26,686 nucleotides of DNA from assembly GCA_964490725.1 (NCBI GenBank), contig CAZBDU010000072.1, forward strand, positions 1 through 26,686. Direction: 5' to 3'. Below are positions 1-5,773 of the stretch, piece by piece. Origin of the DNA: CAZBDU01 sp964490725. Its GTDB lineage: Bacteria; Spirochaetota; Spirochaetia; SZUA-6; DRHE01. The notes below the pieces were generated by a model. The model was given only the letters and a program-made list of their open reading frames with translations, was not told where the DNA came from and did no database searches. The position numbers and the translations under genes were made by a program. Each line of letters starts with the position of its first letter. The first letter of the stretch is position 1.

Positions 1-63
1 GCCCGCGGGCGGCGGCCCGGCCGGCTGCCGGCCGCGGCCTGGCTTGCGCTGGAGCATGCGCTC

Positions 64-363
64 ATGCTGGCGTTCCTGGGGCTTCCCCTGGCGGCGCTTC
101 ATCCCGCAGTGCTCTGCCGGCTTGCGGTGCTTTCGGGCCCCGGCCTGGCGTTGACGCGGCTGGCCAGCGCCCTGGCCCTGGTGGGGGGAGGCTGCTGCAC
201 CATGGTGGCGGCGGTGCAGCTTCGGCGCCACAGGGCGGGCGGAAGCCGCGGGCTGCTGCGGCGGGGGATGTTTCGCTGGTGCCGCAACCCCATCACTGCG
301 GGATTGTTCCTGATCTGCCTGGGGGTGGTTCTCTTCCTGCCCTCGCCCCTCACCCTGGCGGGC
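64..363 (+). pseudogene. Truncated isoprenylcysteine methyltransferase-like membrane protein
   Basis: The reading frame is hydrophobic and contains a short block (Arg-Gly-Met-Phe-Arg-Trp-Cys-Arg-Asn-Pro-Ile-Thr, about residues 67-78) followed by a membrane segment. This resembles the RNP motif of the ICMT/PEMT-like small membrane methyltransferases, which normally read G-x-[YF]-x-x-x-R-N-P. Family members continue for about 45 more residues with a conserved Glu-Glu and Tyr region. Here the similarity stops at about position 363, where the sequence becomes the antisense of another gene, although the frame stays open to 807. ATG at 64 has a GGAG eight bases upstream, but the frame is also open to the window edge, so the true start may lie outside. 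Membership is inferred from the motif; the 3' truncation is seen directly. It may be a real gene remnant or an assembly junction. Confidence 0.5.
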
Positions 364-373
364 GCCCTGCCAG
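355..373. repeat. Imperfect inverted repeat at a gene-fragment junction
   Basis: CTGGCGGG and CCTGCCAG form an 8-bp near-perfect inverted repeat (one G-T pair) around a 3-base centre. It sits exactly where the + strand methyltransferase-like frame and the - strand membrane-protein frame both lose similarity to their families. No T-run follows on either strand, so a terminator is unlikely. A fold-back recombination or assembly junction is possible. Confidence 0.4.
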
Positions 374-585
374 CCGCCGGCCAGGATGCCCAGCAGGATG
401 TTGGCGTCGCCGAAGGCGGCCCGCAGGCAGACCAGGTAGGAGCCCGGGTCGCCGAACCGCATGCCTGCATACAGCGGCATCTGGAGCATCTCCCAGAGGT
501 AGTTGAGGCCCAGCGACGCGCCGTAGACCAGCCCGAGGGTGGCGCCGGCCCGCCGCCGGAGGGACTGCCAGGACCTGCGGCGCAT
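364..585 (-). pseudogene. N-terminal fragment of a small membrane protein (W-E-M-L-Q-M-P motif)
   Basis: ATG at 585-583 has GGAG nine bases upstream and lies 20 bases after the stop of the SHOCT gene, so the two are probably cotranscribed. The 74 residues visible contain one hydrophobic segment leading into Asn-Tyr-Leu-Trp-Glu-Met-Leu-Gln-Met-Pro-Leu-Tyr-Ala-Gly-Met, then Cys-Leu-Arg-Ala-Ala-Phe-Gly-Asp-Ala-Asn and a second hydrophobic segment. I recall this pattern from uncharacterised multi-TM proteins of about 160-180 residues, but I cannot name a family. After about position 364 the frame runs into the antisense of the methyltransferase-like fragment without a plausible C-terminus. The gene is therefore cut short, either biologically or by assembly. 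Confidence 0.5.
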
Positions 586-605
586 GCTGCGACGCTCCGG
601 AGGGG

Positions 606-998
606 CTACTCGGGCAGCTCTCGGCGCATGCGCAGGTACTCCGCCCGGCCGATCTCGCCGCGGGCGCAGCGCTCCCTGAGCGCCTCCATGGCCCGGTCGT
701 GGGGCTCGGATTTCCGGCGCCCGGAGCGCGCGGCGAGCACGACGATCACCACTACCGCCGCCACCAGCAGTCAGAACGGCCAGGCCGCGCCGCAGCCCAT
801 GTGGTAGCCCCAACTCCGCGGCCCGTAGCCTCCGCCCGGCAGTCCCCAGCCGGCTCCGCCGACGAACATCATGATCCCTGCCCGCGGGCGCAGCCCCTCC
901 GGCATCACAGCCCAGGCAGCGGTGTCGCGCGCGGCGGACCCCTGGCCGCCCATCACCTCCTCCATCCGCTCGTGCCGGCCACTCGTGCAGGCGCGCAT
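606..998 (-). pseudogene. SHOCT-domain membrane protein interrupted by an in-frame TGA
   Basis: ATG at 998 is preceded by AGGAGG with a 6-base spacer, a strong start. The frame gives 75 residues ending in Gly-Cys-Gly-Ala-Ala-Trp-Pro-Phe, then TGA at 773-771, then continues in the same frame for 54 residues: a hydrophobic helix (Leu-Leu-Val-Ala-Ala-Val-Val-Val-Ile-Val-Val-Leu) and a clear SHOCT motif (ALRERCARGEIGRAEYLRMR), ending at TAG 608-606. Short membrane proteins with a Gly/Trp-rich N-terminus, one TM helix and a C-terminal SHOCT are common, and a Trp is usual just before this helix, so TGG to TGA is the simplest explanation. Other genes here end in TGA, so recoding of TGA as Trp is not expected. 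Sequencing error, recent nonsense mutation or readthrough are the options. Confidence 0.6.
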
Positions 999-1053
999 TC
1001 CGTTCCTCCTCGAGCCCGTCCGCGCTCCCGGCGCGCTTCCCGGTTCTGTTTCT

Positions 1054-1083
1054 ACAGTAGCGGGGAGCAGCTCTTGCGGTCAA
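1054..1083 (-). promoter_or_regulatory. Candidate sigma70-type promoter for the SHOCT gene
   Basis: On the minus strand TTGACC (1083-1078), an 18-base spacer and TACTGT (1059-1054) form a plausible -35/-10 pair in an otherwise very GC-rich stretch. The predicted start would give a leader of about 50 bases containing the AGGAGG of the gene starting at 998. Confidence 0.4.
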
Positions 1084-1168
1084 ACTGCCCTGGCCTTGCC
1101 CGAACGGCCGGGGCTTTGCTGTGGCCGGTCTCCCGCTGGCCTGGACCGTCAACGGACAGAACGGGCCG

Positions 1169-1906
1169 TCAGTACAGCACCTCCAGCAGGCAGAGGCCGG
1201 CTGCGGGTGCCAGCGGACCGGCGGCGCCGCGGTGGCGCGCCTCCAGCATCGCCCGCACCGAAGCCGGGTCCACCCTGCCGCGTCCCACCTCCAGGAGCGT
1301 TCCGGTGATGATGCGGATCATGTGGTAGAGGAAGGAGTCCCCCTCGAAGTACAGCTCCACCCAGCCCCCCTCGCGGCGCAGGTCCAGGACGTTGAGGGTG
1401 CGCTCACTCGACTTCTTCTCCGACTTGAGGGAGGTGAAGGAGCGGAAGTCGTGCCTCCCGATCAGGGCGCGGGCGGCCTCGTGCATGGCCGCCAGGTCCA
1501 GGAGCTCCGGCACGTGCAGGGAATAGCGACGGCGGAACACGTCCCGCACCGGCAGGTTGCAGATGCGGTACGCGTAGCGCTTGCGCCTGGCCAGGTAGCG
1601 GGCGTGGAAGCGAGGGGGCGCCTCCTCCACCGAGTGCACGGCGATGTCCTCCGGCAGGTGGCGCCGGCAGCCGTCCAGGATTTCCTCGGGTGTCAGGGCG
1701 CTCTCGGTCAGGAAGTTGGCCACCTGGGCCTGGGCGTGCACCCCGGCGTCGGTGCGCGCGGCCCCCACCACCGCCACACGGTCGCCGGTCATGCGCCCCA
1801 GCGTCTGCTCCAGCCTGCCCTGAACGGTGCGCTCCGAGCTCTTCTGGCGCTGCCAGCCCAGGTAGCGCGTGCCGTCGTACTGCACCACGATCTTGAGGTT
1901 GCGCAT
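1169..1906 (-). CDS. truA: tRNA pseudouridine(38-40) synthase TruA
   Basis: This 245-residue protein has the normal length for TruA, which isomerises uridines 38, 39 and 40 in the anticodon arm of tRNAs. The N-terminal strand begins with the usual VxYDGTxYxGWQ pattern (residues 8-19). The catalytic Asp is D53 in Gly-Ala-Ala-Arg-Thr-Asp-Ala-Gly-Val-His. Further family landmarks are the RFHARYLARRKRYAYRI block (around 103-119), the HDFRSF motif and the C-terminal FLYHMIRIITGTLLEVG segment. ATG at 1906 has GAGG six bases upstream and lies 41 bases after the larA-like stop, so it is probably the second gene of that transcript. The gene ends in TGA with no convincing terminator before the next promoter at 1083. 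Confidence 0.97.
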   Translation of the reverse strand: MRNLKIVVQYDGTRYLGWQRQKSSERTVQGRLEQTLGRMTGDRVAVVGAARTDAGVHAQAQVANFLTESALTPEEILDGCRRHLPEDIAVHSVEEAPPRFHARYLARRKRYAYRICNLPVRDVFRRRYSLHVPELLDLAAMHEAARALIGRHDFRSFTSLKSEKKSSERTLNVLDLRREGGWVELYFEGDSFLYHMIRIITGTLLEVGRGRVDPASVRAMLEARHRGAAGPLAPAAGLCLLEVLY

Positions 1907-1947
1907 CGTTGCCCTCGGCCTCTCCGAAGGGCGGCTCCGGGGCGCCC

Positions 1948-3258
1948 TCAGGCCGCCGCCACCCGCAGCATGGTGTAGGGTCCGTCGGGGATGGCGGCAA
2001 CCCGGGCCTTCGGGCGCTGCGACAGGAAGCCGTCCAGGGCCGCCTGGGCGCGCTCGGCGGGCCCGCCGCCGCGCTCCACCGGGGTGATGCAGATTCGTCT
2101 CTGCGCCTCCGGCTCCAGGCCGTCGGAGACCAGCCACAGCCTCTCCACCCCGATGCGTTCCAGCACCCGCGCCTGCATCTGCAGCTCCCACTGGTCCAGC
2201 AGGGTGCGGTCCTGGTGGGCCTCGATCTCCCGCAGAAAGCCTGGCCAGTCCTTGCCCCAGCGCAGCATCAGCTCGGCGTAGGGGCCGCTGCCCAGCCCTT
2301 CCGCGCACCGGGAGACCTGCAGGAGGGTGCTCCCGGCGTGCAGCGCCGGCAGGGCGGTGCACATCCCCTTCACCGTCTGGTAGAAGGTGAGATCCAGCGG
2401 GAAGCCGCCGCCGTTGGTCACCACCAGGTCGAAGGGGGCCTCGATCTCCGCGGTGGTCCACTCCGCCACCTGGCGGCAGCCCGCCAGATGCGCCTCCTCC
2501 AGGTGGCCGCAGTACAGGCCGGCGATCTCCCTCCCCCTGGTGAGGGCCACGTTCAGCAGGAAGTCCACCCCCACGGCGCGCGCCACCTCCAGCGAGATGC
2601 GGTGGCAGGGATTGCCCTCCAGCACGCCGTTGTCCGCGCGCGGGTCCGCCAGGGTCCGGAAGCCGTGGAAGCGCTGAATGGTGCGCAGATCCACCAGGGC
2701 GGGGCACACCCCCTTGCGTCCGCCGGAGAACCCGGCCATGAAGTGCGGCTCGATGTAGCCGGTGACGATCTTGAAGGGAGCCTCGGCGAAGCGCCGGCAG
2801 AGGTACACCGGCGGGTCCTCCCGCACCCGGACCAGAGTCTCGGGATCCTCGGCGCGGTGGTCGATCACCTCCACACGCCTCAGCACCTCCGGGCCCAGCA
2901 GCAGCTCCCGCTCCTCGGCGGTGCTGGGGCGGTGCATGCCCGTGCCGATGATGATCAGGATCCGCTCGTCCGCCACTCCCGAGCGGTTCAGCACCTGGAG
3001 CAGCGGCGGCATGAAGAGGCGGTTCGGAACCGGCCTGGTGATGTCGGAGATGGTGATGGCCACTTCTTTGGGCCTGCGCCGCCGCAGGAGCTCCCGCAGG
3101 GGCGGGCTGCCGATGGGCCGTTCCAGCGCCTCCAGCACTCGCCCTTCGGGGTCCGCCAGCGCCGGAACGTCCCGGCCCTCCAGCACCGCCGTGGATTCCG
3201 GGACGGACAGCTCCATGCCCTCCCTGCCGTACAGCATCCTCACCGTCTTGCCTGCCAT
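1948..3258 (-). CDS. LarA-like nickel-dependent racemase/epimerase family (DUF2088)
   Basis: The 436-residue protein matches the LarA fold family, whose founder, lactate racemase of Lactobacillus, binds a nickel pincer nucleotide covalently through a lysine. The expected residues are present: His109 in Gly-Thr-Gly-Met-His, His172 in Ile-Glu-Pro-His, Lys182 in Gly-Phe-Ser-Gly-Gly-Arg-Lys-Gly (pincer attachment) and His198 in Arg-Phe-His-Gly-Phe. These correspond by motif to His108, His174, Lys184 and His200 of the founder. The family includes racemases and epimerases of other 2-hydroxyacids, so the substrate is unknown. No larB, larC or larE cofactor genes lie in the window. The gene starts its transcript and is followed by truA. 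ATG 3258 has no properly spaced Shine-Dalgarno and lies 6 bases behind an extended -10 box, suggesting a leaderless mRNA. Confidence 0.9.
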   Translation of the reverse strand: MAGKTVRMLYGREGMELSVPESTAVLEGRDVPALADPEGRVLEALERPIGSPPLRELLRRRRPKEVAITISDITRPVPNRLFMPPLLQVLNRSGVADERILIIIGTGMHRPSTAEERELLLGPEVLRRVEVIDHRAEDPETLVRVREDPPVYLCRRFAEAPFKIVTGYIEPHFMAGFSGGRKGVCPALVDLRTIQRFHGFRTLADPRADNGVLEGNPCHRISLEVARAVGVDFLLNVALTRGREIAGLYCGHLEEAHLAGCRQVAEWTTAEIEAPFDLVVTNGGGFPLDLTFYQTVKGMCTALPALHAGSTLLQVSRCAEGLGSGPYAELMLRWGKDWPGFLREIEAHQDRTLLDQWELQMQARVLERIGVERLWLVSDGLEPEAQRRICITPVERGGGPAERAQAALDGFLSQRPKARVAAIPDGPYTMLRVAAA

Positions 3259-3264
3259 GACCCT

Positions 3265-3273
3265 TTTATAGCA
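3265..3273 (-). promoter_or_regulatory. Extended -10 promoter of the larA-like gene (leaderless candidate)
   Basis: The minus strand reads TGC-TATAAA (3273-3265), an extended -10 element, with only AGGGTC between it and the ATG at 3258. Transcription starting about seven bases downstream would begin at or next to the A of the start codon. No good -35 box is visible, as is often the case for extended -10 promoters. Confidence 0.5.
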
Positions 3274-3334
3274 CAGGTGGCGGCCTTCCGCATATCCGCG
3301 CCTTCCTGAGCTGGCCGCGGCCGTCCAGGTGGTG

Positions 3335-3340
3335 TAGTAT
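3335..3340 (+). promoter_or_regulatory. Candidate -10 box of lspA (leaderless candidate)
   Basis: TAGTAT at 3335-3340 is followed after seven bases by the GTG start of lspA at 3348. No Shine-Dalgarno-like purine run precedes this start. The -35 region is not recognisable, so this is a weak call supported mainly by the same geometry seen at two other genes in the window. Confidence 0.35.
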
Positions 3341-3347
3341 TCTGCGG

Positions 3348-3935
3348 GTGAGACATCGCCTGAAGTTACCGCTGCTGATCGTCGCGATCGCCGCCGTGAC
3401 CGCCTGCGACCAGGCCACCAAGCTGGCGGCGCGGCGCCTGCTGGGCGGCCGACCCCCGGTGCACGTGCTGGACGACTTCTTCCTGCTCGTGCACGCCGAG
3501 AACCAGGGCGGGTTTCTGAGCCTGGGGGCCGGGTGGCCCCCGCCCCTGCGCTTCCTGGCCCTGACCCTCACCTCCCTGGTGGTGCTGGCCGTCGCCGTGG
3601 TGTACCTCTTTCGCCTGAAGTCCCTGGGGCGCGTGCAGGTGGCGGGGCTGGTCCTGGTGGCGGGGGGCGGCCTGGGCAACCTCATGGACCGCATCCTCCG
3701 GGGCGGCTTCGTCACCGATTTCATGAACCTGGGCGTGGGAAGGCTGCGCACGGGGATTTTCAACGTGGCGGACCTCTGCATCATGGCCGGCGTGGTGATG
3801 CTTCTGATCGGCGCCGGCAAGAGGGAGAGCGGCCGGGGGGACGGGCGGAGCGCCGGGCCGGGGGAGGCGGTAGAATCGAGGGATGCGGCCGGCGGACCGG
3901 GCCGGGGGCCCGGCCGGGGCGCCGGTTCGACCTGA
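3348..3935 (+). CDS. lspA: Lipoprotein signal peptidase (signal peptidase II)
   Basis: LspA is the inner-membrane aspartyl protease that removes signal peptides from prolipoproteins, fitting the many lipoproteins in this window. Four TM helices are visible (about 5-22, 66-88, 93-112 and 136-154). The catalytic dyad is Asp124 (Val-Thr-Asp-Phe-Met-Asn) and Asp142 (Phe-Asn-Val-Ala-Asp). Asp21-Gln-x-x-Lys, Glu51-Asn-Gln-Gly and Gly110-Asn-Leu-Met-Asp-Arg are also typical. The protein is 195 residues long, about 30 more than usual, because of a Gly/Arg-rich tail after residue 156 that has no family counterpart. GTG at 3348 is the only reasonable start: no ATG lies nearby and translation upstream lacks family similarity. 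It has no Shine-Dalgarno and may be leaderless. Confidence 0.93.
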   Translation: MRHRLKLPLLIVAIAAVTACDQATKLAARRLLGGRPPVHVLDDFFLLVHAENQGGFLSLGAGWPPPLRFLALTLTSLVVLAVAVVYLFRLKSLGRVQVAGLVLVAGGGLGNLMDRILRGGFVTDFMNLGVGRLRTGIFNVADLCIMAGVVMLLIGAGKRESGRGDGRSAGPGEAVESRDAAGGPGRGPGRGAGST

Positions 3936-4014
3936 GCCCGGCGCCCTACCGGGTGCCGGATCCGGGGGCGGCCGGTCGGGGGCGGCCGGGAGCCGGCCCC
4001 GGCGGGAGGACCGA

Positions 4015-4515
4015 GTGGATCTGAGCGTGTTCCAGGGGCTGGACGTGGTCCTGGTGTGCGGGCTGCCGGGTTCCGGCAAGTCGCACTTCGCGCGTACCTT
4101 CTTTCGCCAGGCCGGCTTCAAGCGCGTCAACCGCAAGGAGATCCGCAAGCTGATTCACGAGATGATGGACTTCGGCGAGAGGTGGTCGGAGAAGGACTTC
4201 GCCGCAGGCGACGAGTTCCTGGTCAAGCACGTGGAGCGCAAGATCGTGGAGCATCTGCTTCAGAACAGAAACAGGGTGCTCATCGACAACACCAGCGTGT
4301 CCGCGGACTCCCGCCGGCACTACGTGACCATCGCCCGGCAGATGCACAAGTCCATCGGCGTCGTCTTCATGAACACCCCCGCGCAGACCTGCCTGGAACG
4401 GAACCGCCGCAGGGAGGACCCGGTTCCCGAGACCGTGATCTCCAACCTGGCGGCGGCCCTGGAGCTGCCCCGGGCGGAGGAGGGGTTCCGGCAGGTGCTG
4501 GTGGTCAGGCCCTGA
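4015..4515 (+). CDS. P-loop AAA_33-type kinase (zeta toxin / polynucleotide kinase-like)
   Basis: The 166-residue protein carries a Walker A motif, Gly-Leu-Pro-Gly-Ser-Gly-Lys-Ser, at residues 16-23. It has Val-Asn-Arg-Lys-Glu-Ile-Arg near 38-44, Leu-Ile-Asp-Asn-Thr-Ser at 89-94, and a lid-like Cys-Leu-Glu-Arg-Asn-Arg-Arg-Arg segment at 126-133. This arrangement is that of the small P-loop kinases grouped as AAA_33, which include T4 Pnk-like and zeta-like enzymes. The substrate cannot be told from sequence, and no antitoxin-like partner is adjacent. I chose GTG at 4015 because GGGAGGA ends four bases before it. The frame is open further upstream to an ATG at 3883, but that extension is Gly/Arg/Pro-rich, overlaps lspA and is not domain-like. 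Confidence 0.8.
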   Translation: MDLSVFQGLDVVLVCGLPGSGKSHFARTFFRQAGFKRVNRKEIRKLIHEMMDFGERWSEKDFAAGDEFLVKHVERKIVEHLLQNRNRVLIDNTSVSADSRRHYVTIARQMHKSIGVVFMNTPAQTCLERNRRREDPVPETVISNLAAALELPRAEEGFRQVLVVRP

Positions 4516-4543
4516 AGCGGGCCGGCCGCAGGGCTCCTCCCCG

Positions 4544-4567
4544 GCCGGCGGGGCGGTTCCCGCCGGC
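4544..4567. other. Perfect GC hairpin between the kinase and CMD-like genes
   Basis: GCCGGCGGG and CCCGCCGGC form a perfect 9-bp stem around a six-base loop, 28 bases after the kinase stop. No T-run follows on either strand, so it is not a canonical intrinsic terminator. It could slow transcription, protect the upstream mRNA end or be chance in a GC-rich spacer. Confidence 0.4.
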
Positions 4568-4609
4568 GGCCGGCTAAAAGCAGTGCAACATCGAACCAGG
4601 AGGTCAAGC

Positions 4610-4918
4610 ATGAACGGACACCCTCTTCAGACGGTCCAGGAGCTGGATCCCGAGCTCTTCGCCAGGGTGAACGAGAGCAGGGAGTTCACCTTCCGGGACG
4701 GGGCGCTGCCCGCCTCGGTGAAGTACCTGATCGCCGCGGCCCTGGACGCCGCTCACGGCGCCGCCGGGGGCGTGGCCTCGCTGGCCGGGCAGGCCGTGGA
4801 GCACGGGGCCACCCGGGAGCAGGTGATGGAGGCGCTGCGGGTGGCCGCCTACATCAGCGGCGTGGGCAGCGTCTACACCGCCTCCTTCGGCCTGAAGGAC
4901 GCCTTCACCCAGAGCTAG
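4610..4918 (+). CDS. Carboxymuconolactone decarboxylase-like protein lacking cysteines
   Basis: The protein is 102 residues. It shows the helical core of the carboxymuconolactone decarboxylase/AhpD superfamily: a Val-Lys-Tyr-Leu-Ile-Ala-Ala-Ala-Leu-Asp-Ala-Ala-His segment (37-49) and Glu-His-Gly-Ala-Thr-Arg-Glu-Gln-Val-Met-Glu-Ala-Leu-Arg-Val-Ala (64-79), then Tyr-Ile-Ser-Gly-Val-Gly. AhpD-type members have a CxxC redox pair right after the His; here that stretch is Gly-Ala-Ala-Gly-Gly-Val and the protein has no Cys at all. A thiol peroxidase role is therefore unlikely, and the activity is unknown. ATG at 4610 has AGGAGG with a six-base spacer, which excludes the in-frame ATG at 4583. Confidence 0.88.
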   Translation: MNGHPLQTVQELDPELFARVNESREFTFRDGALPASVKYLIAAALDAAHGAAGGVASLAGQAVEHGATREQVMEALRVAAYISGVGSVYTASFGLKDAFTQS

Positions 4919-4964
4919 AGCCTCGGGAGGCAGCCAGGCCGCCGCCGCGGGGCCCGGCCTCACC

Positions 4965-4997
4965 GCGGGGCGACCCGTGGCGGTGCAGGCGCCCCGC
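4965..4997. other. GC stem-loop in the spacer before the M50 protease gene
   Basis: GCGGGGCG (4965-4972) and CGCCCCGC (4990-4997) can pair perfectly across a 17-base loop. It lies in the 174-base spacer after the CMD-like gene and before the promoter at 5051. No T-run follows. It might end the upstream transcript in a rho-assisted way. Nothing else is recognisable in that spacer. Confidence 0.25.
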
Positions 4998-5050
4998 CGC
5001 TGCGGGCGGCCCGGCTGGGGCGGCCGGCCCGGTCCGTGGCGCCCGGAGAG

Positions 5051-5080
5051 TTGAATCCCGGCCCGCTTCGGGGCCATACT
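5051..5080 (+). promoter_or_regulatory. Candidate promoter of the M50 protease gene
   Basis: TTGAAT (5051-5056), an 18-base spacer and CATACT (5075-5080) make a reasonable sigma70-type promoter. The predicted transcript would start about six bases before the ATG at 5093, leaving almost no leader. No Shine-Dalgarno is present in front of that ATG. Confidence 0.45.
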
Positions 5081-5092
5081 GGGCGCACCCGT

Positions 5093-5743
5093 ATGCTGAA
5101 CCTGACGCTCCCCGAGCTGCTCAAGGTGGTGCCGGCCATCCTGGTCGGCCTGACCGTGCACGAGCTTTCCCACGCCTTCGTCGCCCTGAGGCTGGGCGAC
5201 CAGACCCCGAAGCTGTCGGGAAGGCTCACCGTCAACCCGCTGAAGCACATCGACCCGGTGGGCTTCCTGCTGCTCGTGGTGGCGGGATTCGGCTGGGCCA
5301 AGCCGGTGGTGATCGACAGGCAGAACCTGAAAGCTCCACTGCGCGACGACATCCTCATCGCCCTGGCCGGTCCCCTCTCCAACCTGCTGCTGGCCCTGGT
5401 GCTGACGCTGCTGCTGCGGGGGGTGTTCCCCCTGCTGCCGGGTGTGGCGCCGGCGACCGCGCGGGGGATCATCTCCACCTTCCTGGTCTTCGTGTCCATC
5501 AACGTCGCCCTGGGTCTGTTCAACCTCCTGCCCATCCCGCCCCTGGACGGCTCACACGTGGTGCTGAACCTGCTGTCGGTGAAGAGCCCCGCCGGCTCCG
5601 CGGTCTACTTCCGCTACGGCTCCTTCCTCCTCCTGGCCCTGGTGATCGCGGACCGCATCACCGGGCTGGAGATCCTGCCGGTGGGCAGAGCGGTGGGCGC
5701 CGTCCTGGGCGCCCTGCTGCGGCTGGTGGGGCTGGCGGGCTGA
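5093..5743 (+). CDS. Site-2 protease family (M50) membrane metalloprotease
   Basis: The 216-residue protein is an intramembrane zinc protease of the small YwhC/Rv0359-like M50 group, which lacks PDZ domains. The zinc motif HELSH is at residues 23-27 in the first membrane helix. The third ligand is probably Asp152 in Asn-Leu-Leu-Pro-Ile-Pro-Pro-Leu-Asp-Gly. The subgroup marker Gly-Trp-Ala-Lys-Pro-Val occurs at 67-72, and Ala-Gly-Pro-Leu-Ser-Asn at 92-97. About five or six TM helices are visible. Substrates are unknown. I chose ATG 5093 because the HELSH helix then lies at the usual distance from the N-terminus. The in-frame ATG at 5036 would lie upstream of the predicted promoter. Confidence 0.9.
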   Translation: MLNLTLPELLKVVPAILVGLTVHELSHAFVALRLGDQTPKLSGRLTVNPLKHIDPVGFLLLVVAGFGWAKPVVIDRQNLKAPLRDDILIALAGPLSNLLLALVLTLLLRGVFPLLPGVAPATARGIISTFLVFVSINVALGLFNLLPIPPLDGSHVVLNLLSVKSPAGSAVYFRYGSFLLLALVIADRITGLEILPVGRAVGAVLGALLRLVGLAG

Positions 5744-5773
5744 AGGGGCCCCTCCCCGGCGGCGGGGCGGGTC

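Noticed and set aside
64..807. A single 247-residue gene
   Set aside because: Only the first 100 residues look like a protein family. The rest is the antisense of the W-E-M-L-Q-M-P protein and the SHOCT gene.
3883..4014. N-terminal extension of the P-loop kinase from ATG 3883
   Set aside because: It is Gly/Arg/Pro-rich, overlaps lspA, and a GTG with a good Shine-Dalgarno sits at 4015 right before the domain.
4015..4918. Toxin-antitoxin pair (zeta-like kinase and CMD-like protein)
   Set aside because: The second protein has the carboxymuconolactone decarboxylase fold and no antitoxin features, and zeta antitoxins normally precede the toxin.
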